From: Sphingobacterium sp. UBA2700
GTDB lineage: Bacteria > Bacteroidota > Bacteroidia > Sphingobacteriales > Sphingobacteriaceae
DNA length: 64,000 bases
NCBI GenBank assembly: GCA_002354335.1
Contig: DELI01000033.1
Span: forward strand, 227,971-291,970
Direction: 5' to 3'
A program made the position numbers and the translations under genes. The notes under the pieces were generated by a model. The model ran no database searches. It was not told where the DNA came from and saw only the letters and a program-made list of their open reading frames with translations. This document shows positions 42,248 to 51,480 of the stretch, one piece after another. The first letter of the stretch is position 1. Every line of letters starts with the position of its first letter.

Positions 42248-44659
42248 TTAAAAAATTGCGTAAGTAATTTTTGCGTAGAATGCTCTTCCAGGCTTCTGCA
42301 GACCGAAATTGTCGAATGTCTGTTGATTGAAAATATTCTTAGCATCAACGCTCAGAATAACCTTGCTTGAAGGAAAAGCATAGGTTAAACCGATATCATT
42401 TGCATATTGCGTGGGTATCTTGTCCAAATTAACTCCACCAACATTTGCCCAATTTCGCAAGAAGCCTTCCACATAATTGACGTTGTAATAAATGGAAGAA
42501 TGTGATCCATCAGCAAACAGATTTTCCAAACGATAGGCGAGGTTCGCATTGAACTTAAAAGAAGGTTCATTCCGAATCTGCGTACGATAGAATAAATAAC
42601 GATCTCCATTCTGATTAAACTCTGTATTGAACAGTGTACTGATTTTGGAAATCGTAAAATTGAAGTCTAATTTTTGATTGTATGTGTACCTTATCTCCGC
42701 GTCAATCCCTCTTGTCTCTACGTCTTCTAAGTTCTCGAAACGCGTGTTATCATTGTTTCCAGATTGAAGACCTTCCCGAATCATGCCTTGCGTATTTCTA
42801 TAAATAAGCGAACTATTCAAGCGGATCATATGCTTATCCATAATATATGGCCCCAAGTTCACTCCAAGATTCGCATTATAGCTGATCTCAGGGTTCAACT
42901 CGCCTACAGGCGGCAAGAGGTTGTCTGCAACATTCCCAAATATCTCATTAGCATTTGGCAAGCGAATAGCTTTCTCGCCCGACCCAAGAAGAAATAGCGT
43001 AGGTCGCAAAGCATAAGAGGCCGCAAAACCATATCCACTGTGATTTCGGTCGCGCTCGAACTTTTTCAGACCATATTCTGGCGGGTTTGCATTTATTTGA
43101 TAGGGCTCATTCGATGTAACCTTCTGCAGATAGTGTTTATAAAAAATATTAGTTCTTAACTTCTGTGAAAAGGATAAGTTTTCGTATGTAAATGAAAAAA
43201 TATTCTTTTGAAGATCTCTTGTGTTTTCTAGCAATTGAATGCCTAGGGGCTGCATTTTATCTTCGGTACCTCGTTTGAAATTATTGTATAAATAATTAGC
43301 GAATAGGTGGTTATTAGCATTGATCGCATAACCTAAATTAACACGAGATACTAAGGTCTTATCGCTATTTAAAGCGGTTGTTTTGGAACTTGAGGACTCT
43401 GCTCCCGATGTATAGGTAACATAAGAGCCGTCAGGATTTTGGATAGGCTTCCCTCTCCAATCATACATCCAGTCAATTGTATCGATTAATTGACGCTCTA
43501 AATAAGAATAACTTGCATCCAATTTAACCGAAAGGCCTTCTAACAATAAATCTTTCTTTTCATAGGTTAAGGTCGCGACATTGCTATTCCCCCTCGTATG
43601 TCTATTTCCGTAAGGCTTATTCATTGTGCGTCCGTGTTGAACCTCTTTGTAATCTCTAGAAAGAACTCCGCCTATCAGAAACCGATCAGCCCAACTGACA
43701 TCCGTATATCCAAAATTTACGCGGCCACCGTAAGAACGGTATGCATCATGAAATCGCTTTGCACGTTGGTTCAAAGTGGTTGCCCCTGTATAATCCTTGA
43801 AAGAGATGTTTTCTCCCCAAACCTCGTAGTTATTGTCACTATAATTGTAGAATGCAGAAGCATCGACGCCCAAGCCTTTTTCATTTTTAAAGCTTCCAAT
43901 CATATTCCATTGGTGCGTGTTAAATGATCCCGCTGAATAAGAGGTTAAAAGCGAATTGCGTGTTCTTTGTTTCTTCATTACCACGTTTATGGCTCCGCCA
44001 AGCGCATCCTCAGAGAGGTAACCAGGAACGACGCCTTTAAAAATCTCGATTCGCTCAATCAAAGCTGGAGGAATACTGTTAAGCGAGAAGGATGATCCAT
44101 AGTTACTTGCAGGAACACCATCTATAAAGACCTTTACAGCATTGCCGGACAAGCCATTGATATTATAATGGATGTGCGAGCCCAATCCTCCATCTTGGCG
44201 GATCCGAACCCCCGCACTTCTGTCTAATAACTCATTGGTTTGAATAGACTGTAATGCGGCTAATTTCGTCTCAATCACATTGACCGCAAAGCCCTTTGTC
44301 TCGATCTCTCGCTTGGCAGAGTTTCCCGTTACACGAATCTCGTCCAAACTAACCTCTCCACGCGGATCGATGTGAATGTGTAAATCATACTTCGACTTAT
44401 CGACCTGAAGCGGTAGATTCCTCGTTTGCACTTCTACAGAAGTTACGGTGATTACTTGTGAGCCATAAGGAACTTCGGCTAAGAGATACTCGCCTTTCTC
44501 ATTGGAAACAGAAGCGATTGTGGTGCCTTTTATACGTACTGTTGCCTGTTTTACAGGGGTTCCGTCTAATAAATGTACAATACCTTTGATGCTTGCTGTT
44601 TGCCCGAAGCAAGCGATTGAACACAGGAAAAGGACTAAGGTAATGTAAAAAAATTTCAT
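42248..44659 (-). CDS. TonB-dependent receptor, iron/siderophore type
   Basis: 803 residues. Signal peptide to about residue 19 (IACFGQ), a carboxypeptidase-regulatory-like domain (SIKGIVHLLDGTPVKQATVRIKGT), the TonB box region (LDEIRVTGNSAKREIETKGFAV), a plug (about 115-225, SGNAVKVFIDGVP and IERIEIFKGVVPGYLSEDALGGAINVVMKK) and a barrel ending KPGRAFYAKITYAIF. Iron assignment rests on the DUF4374 partner, the divergent AraC-type regulator and the palindromic promoter sites, not on a ligand motif. First gene of the two-gene operon. Confidence 0.9.
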   Translation of the reverse strand: MKFFYITLVLFLCSIACFGQTASIKGIVHLLDGTPVKQATVRIKGTTIASVSNEKGEYLLAEVPYGSQVITVTSVEVQTRNLPLQVDKSKYDLHIHIDPRGEVSLDEIRVTGNSAKREIETKGFAVNVIETKLAALQSIQTNELLDRSAGVRIRQDGGLGSHIHYNINGLSGNAVKVFIDGVPASNYGSSFSLNSIPPALIERIEIFKGVVPGYLSEDALGGAINVVMKKQRTRNSLLTSYSAGSFNTHQWNMIGSFKNEKGLGVDASAFYNYSDNNYEVWGENISFKDYTGATTLNQRAKRFHDAYRSYGGRVNFGYTDVSWADRFLIGGVLSRDYKEVQHGRTMNKPYGNRHTRGNSNVATLTYEKKDLLLEGLSVKLDASYSYLERQLIDTIDWMYDWRGKPIQNPDGSYVTYTSGAESSSSKTTALNSDKTLVSRVNLGYAINANNHLFANYLYNNFKRGTEDKMQPLGIQLLENTRDLQKNIFSFTYENLSFSQKLRTNIFYKHYLQKVTSNEPYQINANPPEYGLKKFERDRNHSGYGFAASYALRPTLFLLGSGEKAIRLPNANEIFGNVADNLLPPVGELNPEISYNANLGVNLGPYIMDKHMIRLNSSLIYRNTQGMIREGLQSGNNDNTRFENLEDVETRGIDAEIRYTYNQKLDFNFTISKISTLFNTEFNQNGDRYLFYRTQIRNEPSFKFNANLAYRLENLFADGSHSSIYYNVNYVEGFLRNWANVGGVNLDKIPTQYANDIGLTYAFPSSKVILSVDAKNIFNQQTFDNFGLQKPGRAFYAKITYAIF

Positions 44660-44676
44660 TATACCAGATTAATACC

Positions 44677-44749
44677 TAATTTTGGAGCATCATTTAGAAC
44701 AAGTCTAAATAAATGTTGCTGCAAATCTAGAATTATTCTAAATAACAAA
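44677..44749. promoter_or_regulatory. Divergent promoters with two palindromic operators
   Basis: For the receptor (minus strand): TTTG (44746-44749), 16-base spacer, TAGATTTG (44722-44729). For the AraC gene (plus strand): TAATTTTG at 44677-44684. Two related palindromes overlie them: TAGAAT-T-ATTCTA (44728-44740) in the spacer between the receptor -33 and -7 boxes, and ATTTAGA-ACAAG-TCTAAAT (44692-44710), a 19-bp site just after the AraC -7 box. Both continue into TCTAAATAA. Size and spacing are in the range of Fur-type sites, but the binding protein is not known. Confidence 0.65.
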
Positions 44750-45691
44750 ATGACGCAATCAGAAAAAAAAGCTACACATTCAGAAATATTGGGTATCCCG
44801 GAAGCCTCCGACGAGCAAAGTATCATGGCGCTGGGAACCGAGATGTATTTTACGGTGCTGGAAGGAAGACAGCGTTTCGCCTTCAACAGTCCCGTGGATG
44901 GTTATTTGAATGTATTGATTGCGGAGAATTCAACCAATGTAAGCTTACAGGTAAAGCAGCAACAATATATACTGCACGCGGATGAAAACCTGCTCAAGCA
45001 CCTACAAAAAGGAACGGCAATTGACGTTAAAAGTCTTTCCTCCGACTGCACCCTCCTTTTACTCATCATCCCTAGCGAGAAAATACAGTCTTTCCACAAA
45101 ACTTATACAGAACAACAGGAACGCTTTGAGAACGGTCTGTTGACCAAATCGGATAAACGTATCAGTCTAGCCGTAAACCAAATTATTGGCTTATATGCTG
45201 CGGACTCCTTTATCAACCAGTTGCGCGTACAGTCTCTATTGTTGGAAACTATCGTTCATCAAATTGAAGGCCTATATGCCGAAAATGAGAATAAGGAGCT
45301 GATTGCAAACAAAAACCATTACGAACGAATCGTCCTGGTAAAACAATTAATTGACGAAGATCTCTCTCAGAACCATTCGATATCCAGTCTCGCTAAGCAT
45401 GTCGGAACCAACGAGCAATATCTGAAGCAACATTTTAAACAATATTATGGCAAGACCGTCATGAATTACATCACCGAAAAAAAGATGGAGCATGCCAAAT
45501 CCCTGATATTGACCGGCAAGCACCGCATTTCCGACGTTGCGCGCATGACCGGATACAAACATTCCACCCACTTCACCACCGCCTTTAAAAAGTATTTCGG
45601 AATTATCCCTAATTCCCTGAGATACACCTTCCTCGTAGCACAGGAAGGAATCACCGAAATGGTCGATATGATAGGGAAAATTTCATTATAG
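44750..45691 (+). CDS. AraC-family transcriptional regulator
   Basis: 313 residues. The C-terminal part (about 205-300) has the two helix-turn-helix motifs of the AraC family: SISSLAKHVGTNEQYLKQHFKQYYG and RISDVARMTGYKHSTHFTTAFKKYFGIIPNSLR. The N-terminal 190 residues carry no recognised sensor domain, as in PchR/YbtA-type siderophore-responsive regulators. It is divergent from the TonB receptor operon, so it probably regulates that operon in response to the imported ligand. Downstream it runs into repeat copy 5. Confidence 0.93.
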   Translation: MTQSEKKATHSEILGIPEASDEQSIMALGTEMYFTVLEGRQRFAFNSPVDGYLNVLIAENSTNVSLQVKQQQYILHADENLLKHLQKGTAIDVKSLSSDCTLLLLIIPSEKIQSFHKTYTEQQERFENGLLTKSDKRISLAVNQIIGLYAADSFINQLRVQSLLLETIVHQIEGLYAENENKELIANKNHYERIVLVKQLIDEDLSQNHSISSLAKHVGTNEQYLKQHFKQYYGKTVMNYITEKKMEHAKSLILTGKHRISDVARMTGYKHSTHFTTAFKKYFGIIPNSLRYTFLVAQEGITEMVDMIGKISL

Positions 45692-46178
45692 AGATTTTAT
45701 TAGAGATTAGACATCAGATTTTAGACATTAGAATATGGCGGCTAGAGATAGGTGCTTTCTTGAACCGATGGTTTAGCAGGAGTTTGTCTTTGAAAGGAAG
45801 GATGCAAGGAGGGACAGGACCTGGACATACCTGCTATTACTGAATAGCATTTCACACCTCTTTCTTAACCATATCATACCCAATTCGGAGCGGTTATGAT
45901 TGGGGTTTGAATTGGGTTTACATTGGGTTTGAAATGGGAGTAAGTAGACTAGCTTACCTCTACGCTAAGACAAAAAGTGCGGGAAAGTGTCGTAGTGAAT
46001 ATTTAACCGTTAACCCCGATACTGACAATCCTTAAATCCTTCCTTTCCTGGTTCAACACAAACGTTCCCTTCTTTAAAACAATACCCTCCTTTCCTTCAA
46101 AAACATGAAAACAAAAAGCGCCCAGAAAAACTAGGCGCCATACTCTTATATCTAAAATCTTATATTCTAAGATCTAAT
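45692..46178. repeat. Composite intergenic repeat element, copy 5
   Basis: 487 bases between convergent genes with no gene. Outer arms: TTAGAGATTAGACATCAGAT and TTTTAGACATTAGAATATGG (about 45702-45740) pair imperfectly with ATACTCTTATATCTAAAATC and AAGATCTAATCTAAAAC (about 46140-46178). Inner arms: a GTCTTTGAAAGGAAGGATGC module (about 45787-45806) against ATCCTTCCTTTCCTGGTTCA (about 46037-46056). The centre contains the CATATCATACCC / ATTGGGTTTG module (about 45877-45935), also seen in copy 2. Confidence 0.8.
46112..46140 (-). terminator. Terminator of the siderophore-type receptor gene
   Basis: On the minus strand GGCGCC (46135-46140) starts a GC stem closing with GGCGC (about 46119-46123), followed by TTTTTG. 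It lies 39 bases past the stop, inside repeat copy 5. Confidence 0.65.
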
Positions 46179-48596
46179 CTAAAACTTATAGCTCAAGGTC
46201 GTCGTAAAACTTCTTGGCGGAATTGGGTTCACACTGTAGTTTTCGTGTACATAATAGTTAAACTCGTTGCTGATATTACTGATCTTACCGAGTATGCTCC
46301 AGTTTTTGTAGGTATATCCTGCGGAGAAATTGAATGTGGTAAATGGATCGATTGGGATAATGCGATCTTCACCTTTACTTTCATTGATTTTAGTATTGTT
46401 CCAACCTGCGTTGCGCTTTCCGGTGTAGTAGGTTGAAAACCCTAACTTCAGACCTCTTGCGCCTCCGTTTTGAATTGTATAAAATAACGATGCATTTCCG
46501 GTGTGGGCTGTAGTTCCCACCAGGCGAACGCCTTCGACGCTGCCATTATCATTGGTCTCGAGATAGCGCATAAAGTTGTAGGCATATCCACCCATGACCT
46601 CCAGGCCGTCAACAATAGTACCTGTGATATCCAAGTCAAGCCCATCAGATGCAGTTTTGCCGGTAAACTCCTTCATGTTTGCGTCCGGAACATTTCCGCT
46701 CTCGTCGATAATCGCTTGAGCAAAGCGATCGTTGATGATTCGGTACCATGTTAGGTTTGCTGTCAAGCGTCCCGCGAATAATTCATTTTTCACTCCGGCT
46801 TCATAATGGTCGATAATGGATGGGCCCATGGGTCTAAACTCGCTATCATAGCCCGAATTTGAGGTGAAGTTATTGGCATAGCTCACAAAGAGGGTTGTCG
46901 ATTTAATCGGTTGATAGATCAGAGCAAATTTCGGAGACCAAGCACGCTCCTTTTTATCGCCTAATAACTGGCCATCTTTTGTTTTATTCTCTACCACATA
47001 GGAAGAGTCTTTTGCATAGTCATAACCCGCTGCTTGTTTATTATTCTGTTCCGTATAGCGAAGGCCTACTAAAACTTTGAACTTGTCTGTCAGGCTTACC
47101 AAGTCCTGAGCGAATACGCCATAGCGATAGACATTCGTTGCTGTCCTTGTTTTCAGATCGGTATTTGGGATGTCAGTTCTTGATTTATAGGAATCTTTTT
47201 CAAAAACGTTGATTTCATCGTAGGCGCTGGATGGCTTTAAAGGATCCGCACCGGCATAGATATTCAACGCATAGTTTTTGGTATTTGACTGATCGAAATC
47301 TGCACCAACCAAGACCTGATGTTTAATCGTACCGGTATACACTGTCCCCATTAAGTTAGCCTGTTGGTTAAAGGTTAATTCTTCTGATTCCGTTCGGTTT
47401 AAAGCACGTGGGATGGTCCCGTCCGCTTTCGCTTGTATTCTTTCTGCGCCGAAGTAGTCTCTGTTATACTGTTGGTAGCTAGCGCTTAAGTCCAGTTTCC
47501 AGTTGCTGGAGAAGTCATGCGAAAAAGCCAACTGTCCATTGCTGGAATTCGTCTTATTGTATGCCCATTCGGTATTTAGGTACGTATTTCTTCCCACGCG
47601 CTGATCGATTTTCCCGTCGACTGATCCAATTCCGAAGTCCGGAGTAAAGTCGCTCTTTAAATAATCGAACATGGCATTCAATGTTGATTTCTCTGAGATT
47701 TTGTACAATAAAGACGGATTGATATAGAAACGTTTGCTTTCGACATTATCTCTATAGCTCTCCGCGTATTCACCTGTTCCAACAATTCGGAATGCTAATC
47801 GATCACTTATCGGTCCATACACATCAACGATCGGTTTATATTGATTGAAGCTTCCGACACGCATAGAAACTTCGCCGCCCTGCTCAAACTTAGGCTTTTT
47901 GGTGACCAAGTTAAGGACAGCACCACCCGATACGCCTCCATATAATAAAGCGGCTGTACCCTTCAGAATTTCAACAGATTCTAACGTACTTGCTTCGATC
48001 GACCCACCGTTGTTGGTTCTAGCACCATTCTTAAAGATATTGTTGGATCCCAAGCTATAGCCTCGGGCATAAAAATTTTCATTTACGCCACCCCGATTAG
48101 CTCCCAATGCTACGCCATTCGCATTTTTCAATACATCACTCAATCGGTTAACCTGCTGATCGCGAATAACCTGCGCATTGATAATCTGTACTGACTGCGG
48201 TAGATCGCGCACCAATATACCACCCTTGCCCACTGCAAGCTTCTTGTCGTTCACGGTGTGATAACCCACCACATCAACGCTGTCAATGTTATTATGGTTA
48301 TCATTCAATACCAGTTCTGCAATTCTAGTTTCGACGCCATCCGGCTGCACCTGTATATTCCGAGATTCATAGCCTACCGCACTCACAACCAGTACGAATT
48401 CGCCCGGATGCCCGATGTATAGTTCAAAATGACCACTGCCGTTCGTTTTGGCAGCATATCCATTCGAGGAAATATTAACTTCAGATAAGCCCTTACCCTT
48501 CGGATTGACAACTTTCCCTTTAACAGTGGTCTGCGCCATCACGGTCGTTCCAGCAGATATTGTGAATAGTAAGGTTAATATTTTAGCAATTCTCAT
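46179..48596 (-). CDS. TonB-dependent siderophore receptor
   Basis: 805 residues. Signal peptide to about residue 21 (GTTVMAQ), carboxypeptidase-regulatory-like domain (VKGKVVNPKGKGLSEVNISSNGYAAKTNGSGHFELYIG), TonB-box/plug region (DLPQSVQIINAQVIRDQQVNRLSDVLKNANGVALG, NFYARGYSLGSNNIFKNGAR, VEILKGTAALLYGGVSGGAVLNLVTKKP) and a barrel ending PPRSFTTTLSYKF. The plug wording PQSVQII and GGVSGG is typical of the FhuA/FpvA siderophore group, so ferric-siderophore uptake is likely. It is monocistronic and has a large palindrome over its promoter. Confidence 0.93.
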   Translation of the reverse strand: MRIAKILTLLFTISAGTTVMAQTTVKGKVVNPKGKGLSEVNISSNGYAAKTNGSGHFELYIGHPGEFVLVVSAVGYESRNIQVQPDGVETRIAELVLNDNHNNIDSVDVVGYHTVNDKKLAVGKGGILVRDLPQSVQIINAQVIRDQQVNRLSDVLKNANGVALGANRGGVNENFYARGYSLGSNNIFKNGARTNNGGSIEASTLESVEILKGTAALLYGGVSGGAVLNLVTKKPKFEQGGEVSMRVGSFNQYKPIVDVYGPISDRLAFRIVGTGEYAESYRDNVESKRFYINPSLLYKISEKSTLNAMFDYLKSDFTPDFGIGSVDGKIDQRVGRNTYLNTEWAYNKTNSSNGQLAFSHDFSSNWKLDLSASYQQYNRDYFGAERIQAKADGTIPRALNRTESEELTFNQQANLMGTVYTGTIKHQVLVGADFDQSNTKNYALNIYAGADPLKPSSAYDEINVFEKDSYKSRTDIPNTDLKTRTATNVYRYGVFAQDLVSLTDKFKVLVGLRYTEQNNKQAAGYDYAKDSSYVVENKTKDGQLLGDKKERAWSPKFALIYQPIKSTTLFVSYANNFTSNSGYDSEFRPMGPSIIDHYEAGVKNELFAGRLTANLTWYRIINDRFAQAIIDESGNVPDANMKEFTGKTASDGLDLDITGTIVDGLEVMGGYAYNFMRYLETNDNGSVEGVRLVGTTAHTGNASLFYTIQNGGARGLKLGFSTYYTGKRNAGWNNTKINESKGEDRIIPIDPFTTFNFSAGYTYKNWSILGKISNISNEFNYYVHENYSVNPIPPRSFTTTLSYKF

Positions 48597-48600
48597 CTTT

Positions 48601-48633
48601 ATTTGTACTAAATCTAAATAAAGTACAAATGTA
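48601..48633 (-). promoter_or_regulatory. Promoter with 30-bp palindrome, siderophore receptor gene
   Basis: ATTTGTACT (48601-48609) and AGTACAAAT (48622-48630) are perfect complements around a 12-nt spacer AAATCTAAATAA. The minus-strand TACATTTG (48626-48633) is a TAnnTTTG -7 box and overlaps the palindrome; a TTTC block 16 bases upstream is a partial -33 box. The spacer carries the same TCTAAATAA seen in both operators at 44692-44745. The site ends five bases before the ATG. Confidence 0.6.
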
Positions 48634-48817
48634 ATTCCTGGTTATTTCAGAAAAAATAAACATTCGGCTAAAAACTTTAATAATCGGAAAATAATCTAGT
48701 ATATAGTAGTTAGTAGTTAGTAGTTAGTATTTAGTATTTAGACCTATGGCTGTTATAGATTTGAGAAATAAGACAATAGATATTAGAGTATGGCGGTTGT
48801 ATAGTTTGTTTTAGCGC

Positions 48818-49081
48818 TTGTCTTGAACCAGGAAAAAAAGGGTAAAAGGATTTTCAGGATGTTTTGTCTTGAACCTTTCGTCTTAACAGGAAGGTTGTCT
48901 TGAACCAGGAAAGGAAGGATAAAAGGATTTTCAGGATGTTTTGTCTTGAACCTTTCGTCTTAACAGGAAGGTTGTCTTGAACCAGGAAAAAAAGGATAAA
49001 AGGATTTTCAGGATGTTTTGTCTTGAACCTTTCGTCTTAACAGGAAGGTTGTCTTGAACCAGGAAAGGAAGGATTAAAAGA
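48818..49081 (+). repeat. Tandem array, 77-bp unit, about 3.4 copies
   Basis: Units start at 48818, 48895, 48972 and 49049 (exactly 77 bases apart). Each begins TTGTCTTGAACCAGGAAA and contains AAAAGGATTTTCAGGATG and a second, diverged TTGTCTTGAACCTTTCGTCT motif. The units differ mainly in one GGAAGG/AAAAAGG position. The array is made of the inner-arm module of the repeat family. No ORF or promoter is apparent. Confidence 0.93.
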
Positions 49082-49136
49082 TGACCATGATCCAATTTAT
49101 CCTTGCATCCTTCCTTTCTTGGTTCAAAACAAAATC

Positions 49137-49162
49137 AACCAACCAACCAACCAACCAACCAA
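49137..49162 (+). repeat. Simple sequence repeat (AACC)6.5
   Basis: Six and a half perfect AACC units inside repeat copy 6. It is intergenic, so slippage would not alter a reading frame. Confidence 0.95.
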
Positions 49163-49221
49163 TCTATTAAACTATACAGTCTAAAATCTGATATCTAAAA
49201 TCTATTCTAATATTTAAAATC

Positions 49222-49260
49222 TAAAAAAAAAGGGATACCATTTCTGGTATCCCTTTTAAT
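49222..49260 (-). terminator. Terminator of the NagB-like gene
   Basis: AAAAGGGATACCA (49228-49240) pairs perfectly with TGGTATCCCTTTT (49245-49257), 4-nt loop, and T-run on the minus strand. It lies about 63 bases past the stop, inside the repeat element. Confidence 0.88.
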
Positions 49261-49322
49261 ATATTCGAGCTTTCTCTTCGACCATAGGTCTAAATACTAA
49301 CTACTAAATACTAACTACTAGC

Positions 49323-51242
49323 CTAAAATTTCCATCTCACAAAAGCTTCGATAGCTTCGTAGTTTGCTAAACCCAGGTCATGGTATAGGCCTGCTGTTTC
49401 GCTAGTACGGTCTTCAGCGCGCACCCAGAACTCTCTTGGATCATCTCCAGGGAATACTGGAAGGTCTTTTTGCGACTGGTGTTTGAAGATGGCTAGGCGC
49501 TTGCGTTTCACCTCTTGTGGAGATAGTGGAACCGCCATTTCGATCTCGTGGATTGGGTATTCGTGCCATGCTCCACGGTACAACCATAACCAGCAGTCTT
49601 TTGTCCATTCGTCGGTTTCGCGAAGGCGTAAGATTGCTGCCAATATGATATCGAAACATACTTTGTGTGTTCCGTGTGGATCGGCAAAGTCACCTGCAGC
49701 GAAGATCTGATGAGGTTTAACTTGGCGCAATAACTCCATGGTTTGTTGGATATCATCTTCGTAAGAAACTTCCTTCGAGAATTTGCCACGATCGTAGAAC
49801 GGTAAGTTCTGGAAGTGAATATTTTCATCCGGTACTCCTACAAAGCGTGCTCCTGCGATCGCTTCACCCTTACGGATTAAGCCTTTGATCGTACGGATAA
49901 TTTCTGGATCTACCTGATTTGGTTTTTTAATCTTGAAGAACTCGCGTGCTTCGTTATAGATATTGGTTGTTACGCCATTATCGTCATCGATTGCTACAGC
50001 GAAGTCCTGAACGAACTCTAAATAACGTAATACGTCATCATCCCATACCGCAGTATTTCCAGATGTTTGATAAGCCACATGTACATTATGGCCTTGATCT
50101 GCTAAACGGATGAAAGTACCCCCCATAGAGATCACGTCATCATCAGGGTGTGGTGAGAATAGGATAACGTTCTTTTTCGCTGGCTCTGCACGTTCTGGGC
50201 GGTTTGAGTCGTCCACATTTGGTTTACCGCCTGGCCATCCTGTAATGGTGCGCTGTAACTCGTTGAAAATACGGATGTTGATACTGTAAGCTGGGCCTTG
50301 CTCGGTAATTAACTGAGCCATACCGTAGTTATTGTAATCATCATCAGTAAGCTTCAAGATTGCTTTCTTCAGGTGAAGAGACAACCATACGACTGCTTTC
50401 TTAACTAATTTGTCTTCCCATACCACGTCATGTGCTAACCAAGGAAGGTTAAAACGCGTTAATGCGGATGCAGCGTCTGTATCTAAAACAAACTCTACAT
50501 TATCCGACATCTGCAGGTAAGTTGCTGGAATATCTGAAGAGATTTCGCCTTCTACTGCTTTCTTAACAATTTCAGCTTTCTTCTCATTCCATGCCATTAA
50601 CACAATCTCTTTTGCTTTGAAGATAGTGCCCACACCCATTGTAATCGCTTTTGTTGGTACATTTTCCTTACCACCGAAGTCGCGAGAAGCGTCTCTTCTA
50701 GTAAGGTCATCTAAGGTTACCAAGCGAGTACCAGAGTTAGGAGCAGAACCAGGTTCATTGAAACCAATGTGGCCTGTACGACCAATACCTAAGATTTGGA
50801 TATCCAATCCTCCGAAGCTAGAGATTTTTTGTTCGTAAGCTATACAGTAAGCCTGTACATCTTCTGGCGCTAATGTTCCATCAGGGATATTGATGTTCTC
50901 CTCAGGGATATCAATATGATCGAACAATTGTTTTTTCATGAAAGCCACATAGCTTTGCTCAGCATTAGGAAGCATAGGGTAGTATTCATCCAAATTGAAT
51001 GTTACTACGTTCTGAAAACTTAAACCTTCTTCTTTGTGCAAGCGTACAAGCTCTTTGTAGACTTTAACAGGCGTCGCACCGGTAGCTAGTCCGAGTACGG
51101 CCTTTTCCCCTTTTGCCTGCTTATCAAGGATGATAGCGGCAATGCGTTGAGCAACTTGGATAGAAGCTTCATCTTGAGAGGGGTATACCGAGACCGGCAC
51201 TTTCTCAAAACGGGTTTCCTCTAATAAATTTAATCTTGCCAT
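49323..51242 (-). CDS. Glucosamine-6-phosphate deaminase-like protein fused to PIG-L/LmbE domain
   Basis: 639 residues with two domains. Residues about 10-270 form a NagB/SugarP isomerase domain: GLATGATPVKVYKELVRLH, VVTFNLDEYYPM, ILGIGRTGHIGFNEPGS, ITMGVGTIFKAKEIVLMAWN. It would convert glucosamine-6-phosphate to fructose-6-phosphate and ammonia. Residues about 370-639 are a PIG-L/LmbE deacetylase-like domain with the metal motif SPHPDDDVISMGG and a later ADPHGTH. The fusion is a Bacteroidota hallmark and may couple deacetylation of an N-acetyl sugar to deamination, though that activity is inference. A likely -7 box TAAATTTG is at 51271-51278 (minus). Confidence 0.93.
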   Translation of the reverse strand: MARLNLLEETRFEKVPVSVYPSQDEASIQVAQRIAAIILDKQAKGEKAVLGLATGATPVKVYKELVRLHKEEGLSFQNVVTFNLDEYYPMLPNAEQSYVAFMKKQLFDHIDIPEENINIPDGTLAPEDVQAYCIAYEQKISSFGGLDIQILGIGRTGHIGFNEPGSAPNSGTRLVTLDDLTRRDASRDFGGKENVPTKAITMGVGTIFKAKEIVLMAWNEKKAEIVKKAVEGEISSDIPATYLQMSDNVEFVLDTDAASALTRFNLPWLAHDVVWEDKLVKKAVVWLSLHLKKAILKLTDDDYNNYGMAQLITEQGPAYSINIRIFNELQRTITGWPGGKPNVDDSNRPERAEPAKKNVILFSPHPDDDVISMGGTFIRLADQGHNVHVAYQTSGNTAVWDDDVLRYLEFVQDFAVAIDDDNGVTTNIYNEAREFFKIKKPNQVDPEIIRTIKGLIRKGEAIAGARFVGVPDENIHFQNLPFYDRGKFSKEVSYEDDIQQTMELLRQVKPHQIFAAGDFADPHGTHKVCFDIILAAILRLRETDEWTKDCWLWLYRGAWHEYPIHEIEMAVPLSPQEVKRKRLAIFKHQSQKDLPVFPGDDPREFWVRAEDRTSETAGLYHDLGLANYEAIEAFVRWKF

Positions 51243-51480
51243 TTAAATTGAAAAATACCTTAGTGAGTAACAAATTTACTAATAAATTGGGCTGTTAGCG
51301 TAAAATTTGCAATTTCTTTTGCACAAATTTGAAATTTCTCCGTAGGTCAAAGTTCCTCAATTGTAAAAGTCATAATGTACAGCTAAAAAATGGCGCCTTT
51401 GAATAAGTTCGTTAGGCTCTACGCATCAAAGTTTAAGTTTTTTTGACAATGCATATTCTATCAACTTAGTAGCATATCCT

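Larger units (their letters stand above)
48690..49321. repeat. Composite intergenic repeat element, copy 6
   Basis: Between the receptor promoter and the end of the NagB-like gene, with no gene inside. Outer arms: TAGTAGTTAGTAGTTAGTAT followed by TTAGTATTTAGACCTATGG (about 48704-48748) pair with CCATAGGTCTAAATACTAAC followed by TACTAAATACTAACTACTAG (about 49282-49321). Inner arms ATAGATATTAGAGTATGG and ATATCTAAAATCTATTCTAA pair partially; the innermost CTTGAACCAGG arm has been multiplied into a tandem array. A simple repeat and the NagB terminator lie in the right half. Confidence 0.87.

Noticed and set aside
48818-49081. CRISPR array
   Set aside because: The units are 77 bp, contiguous and near identical, with no unique spacers and no cas genes nearby.
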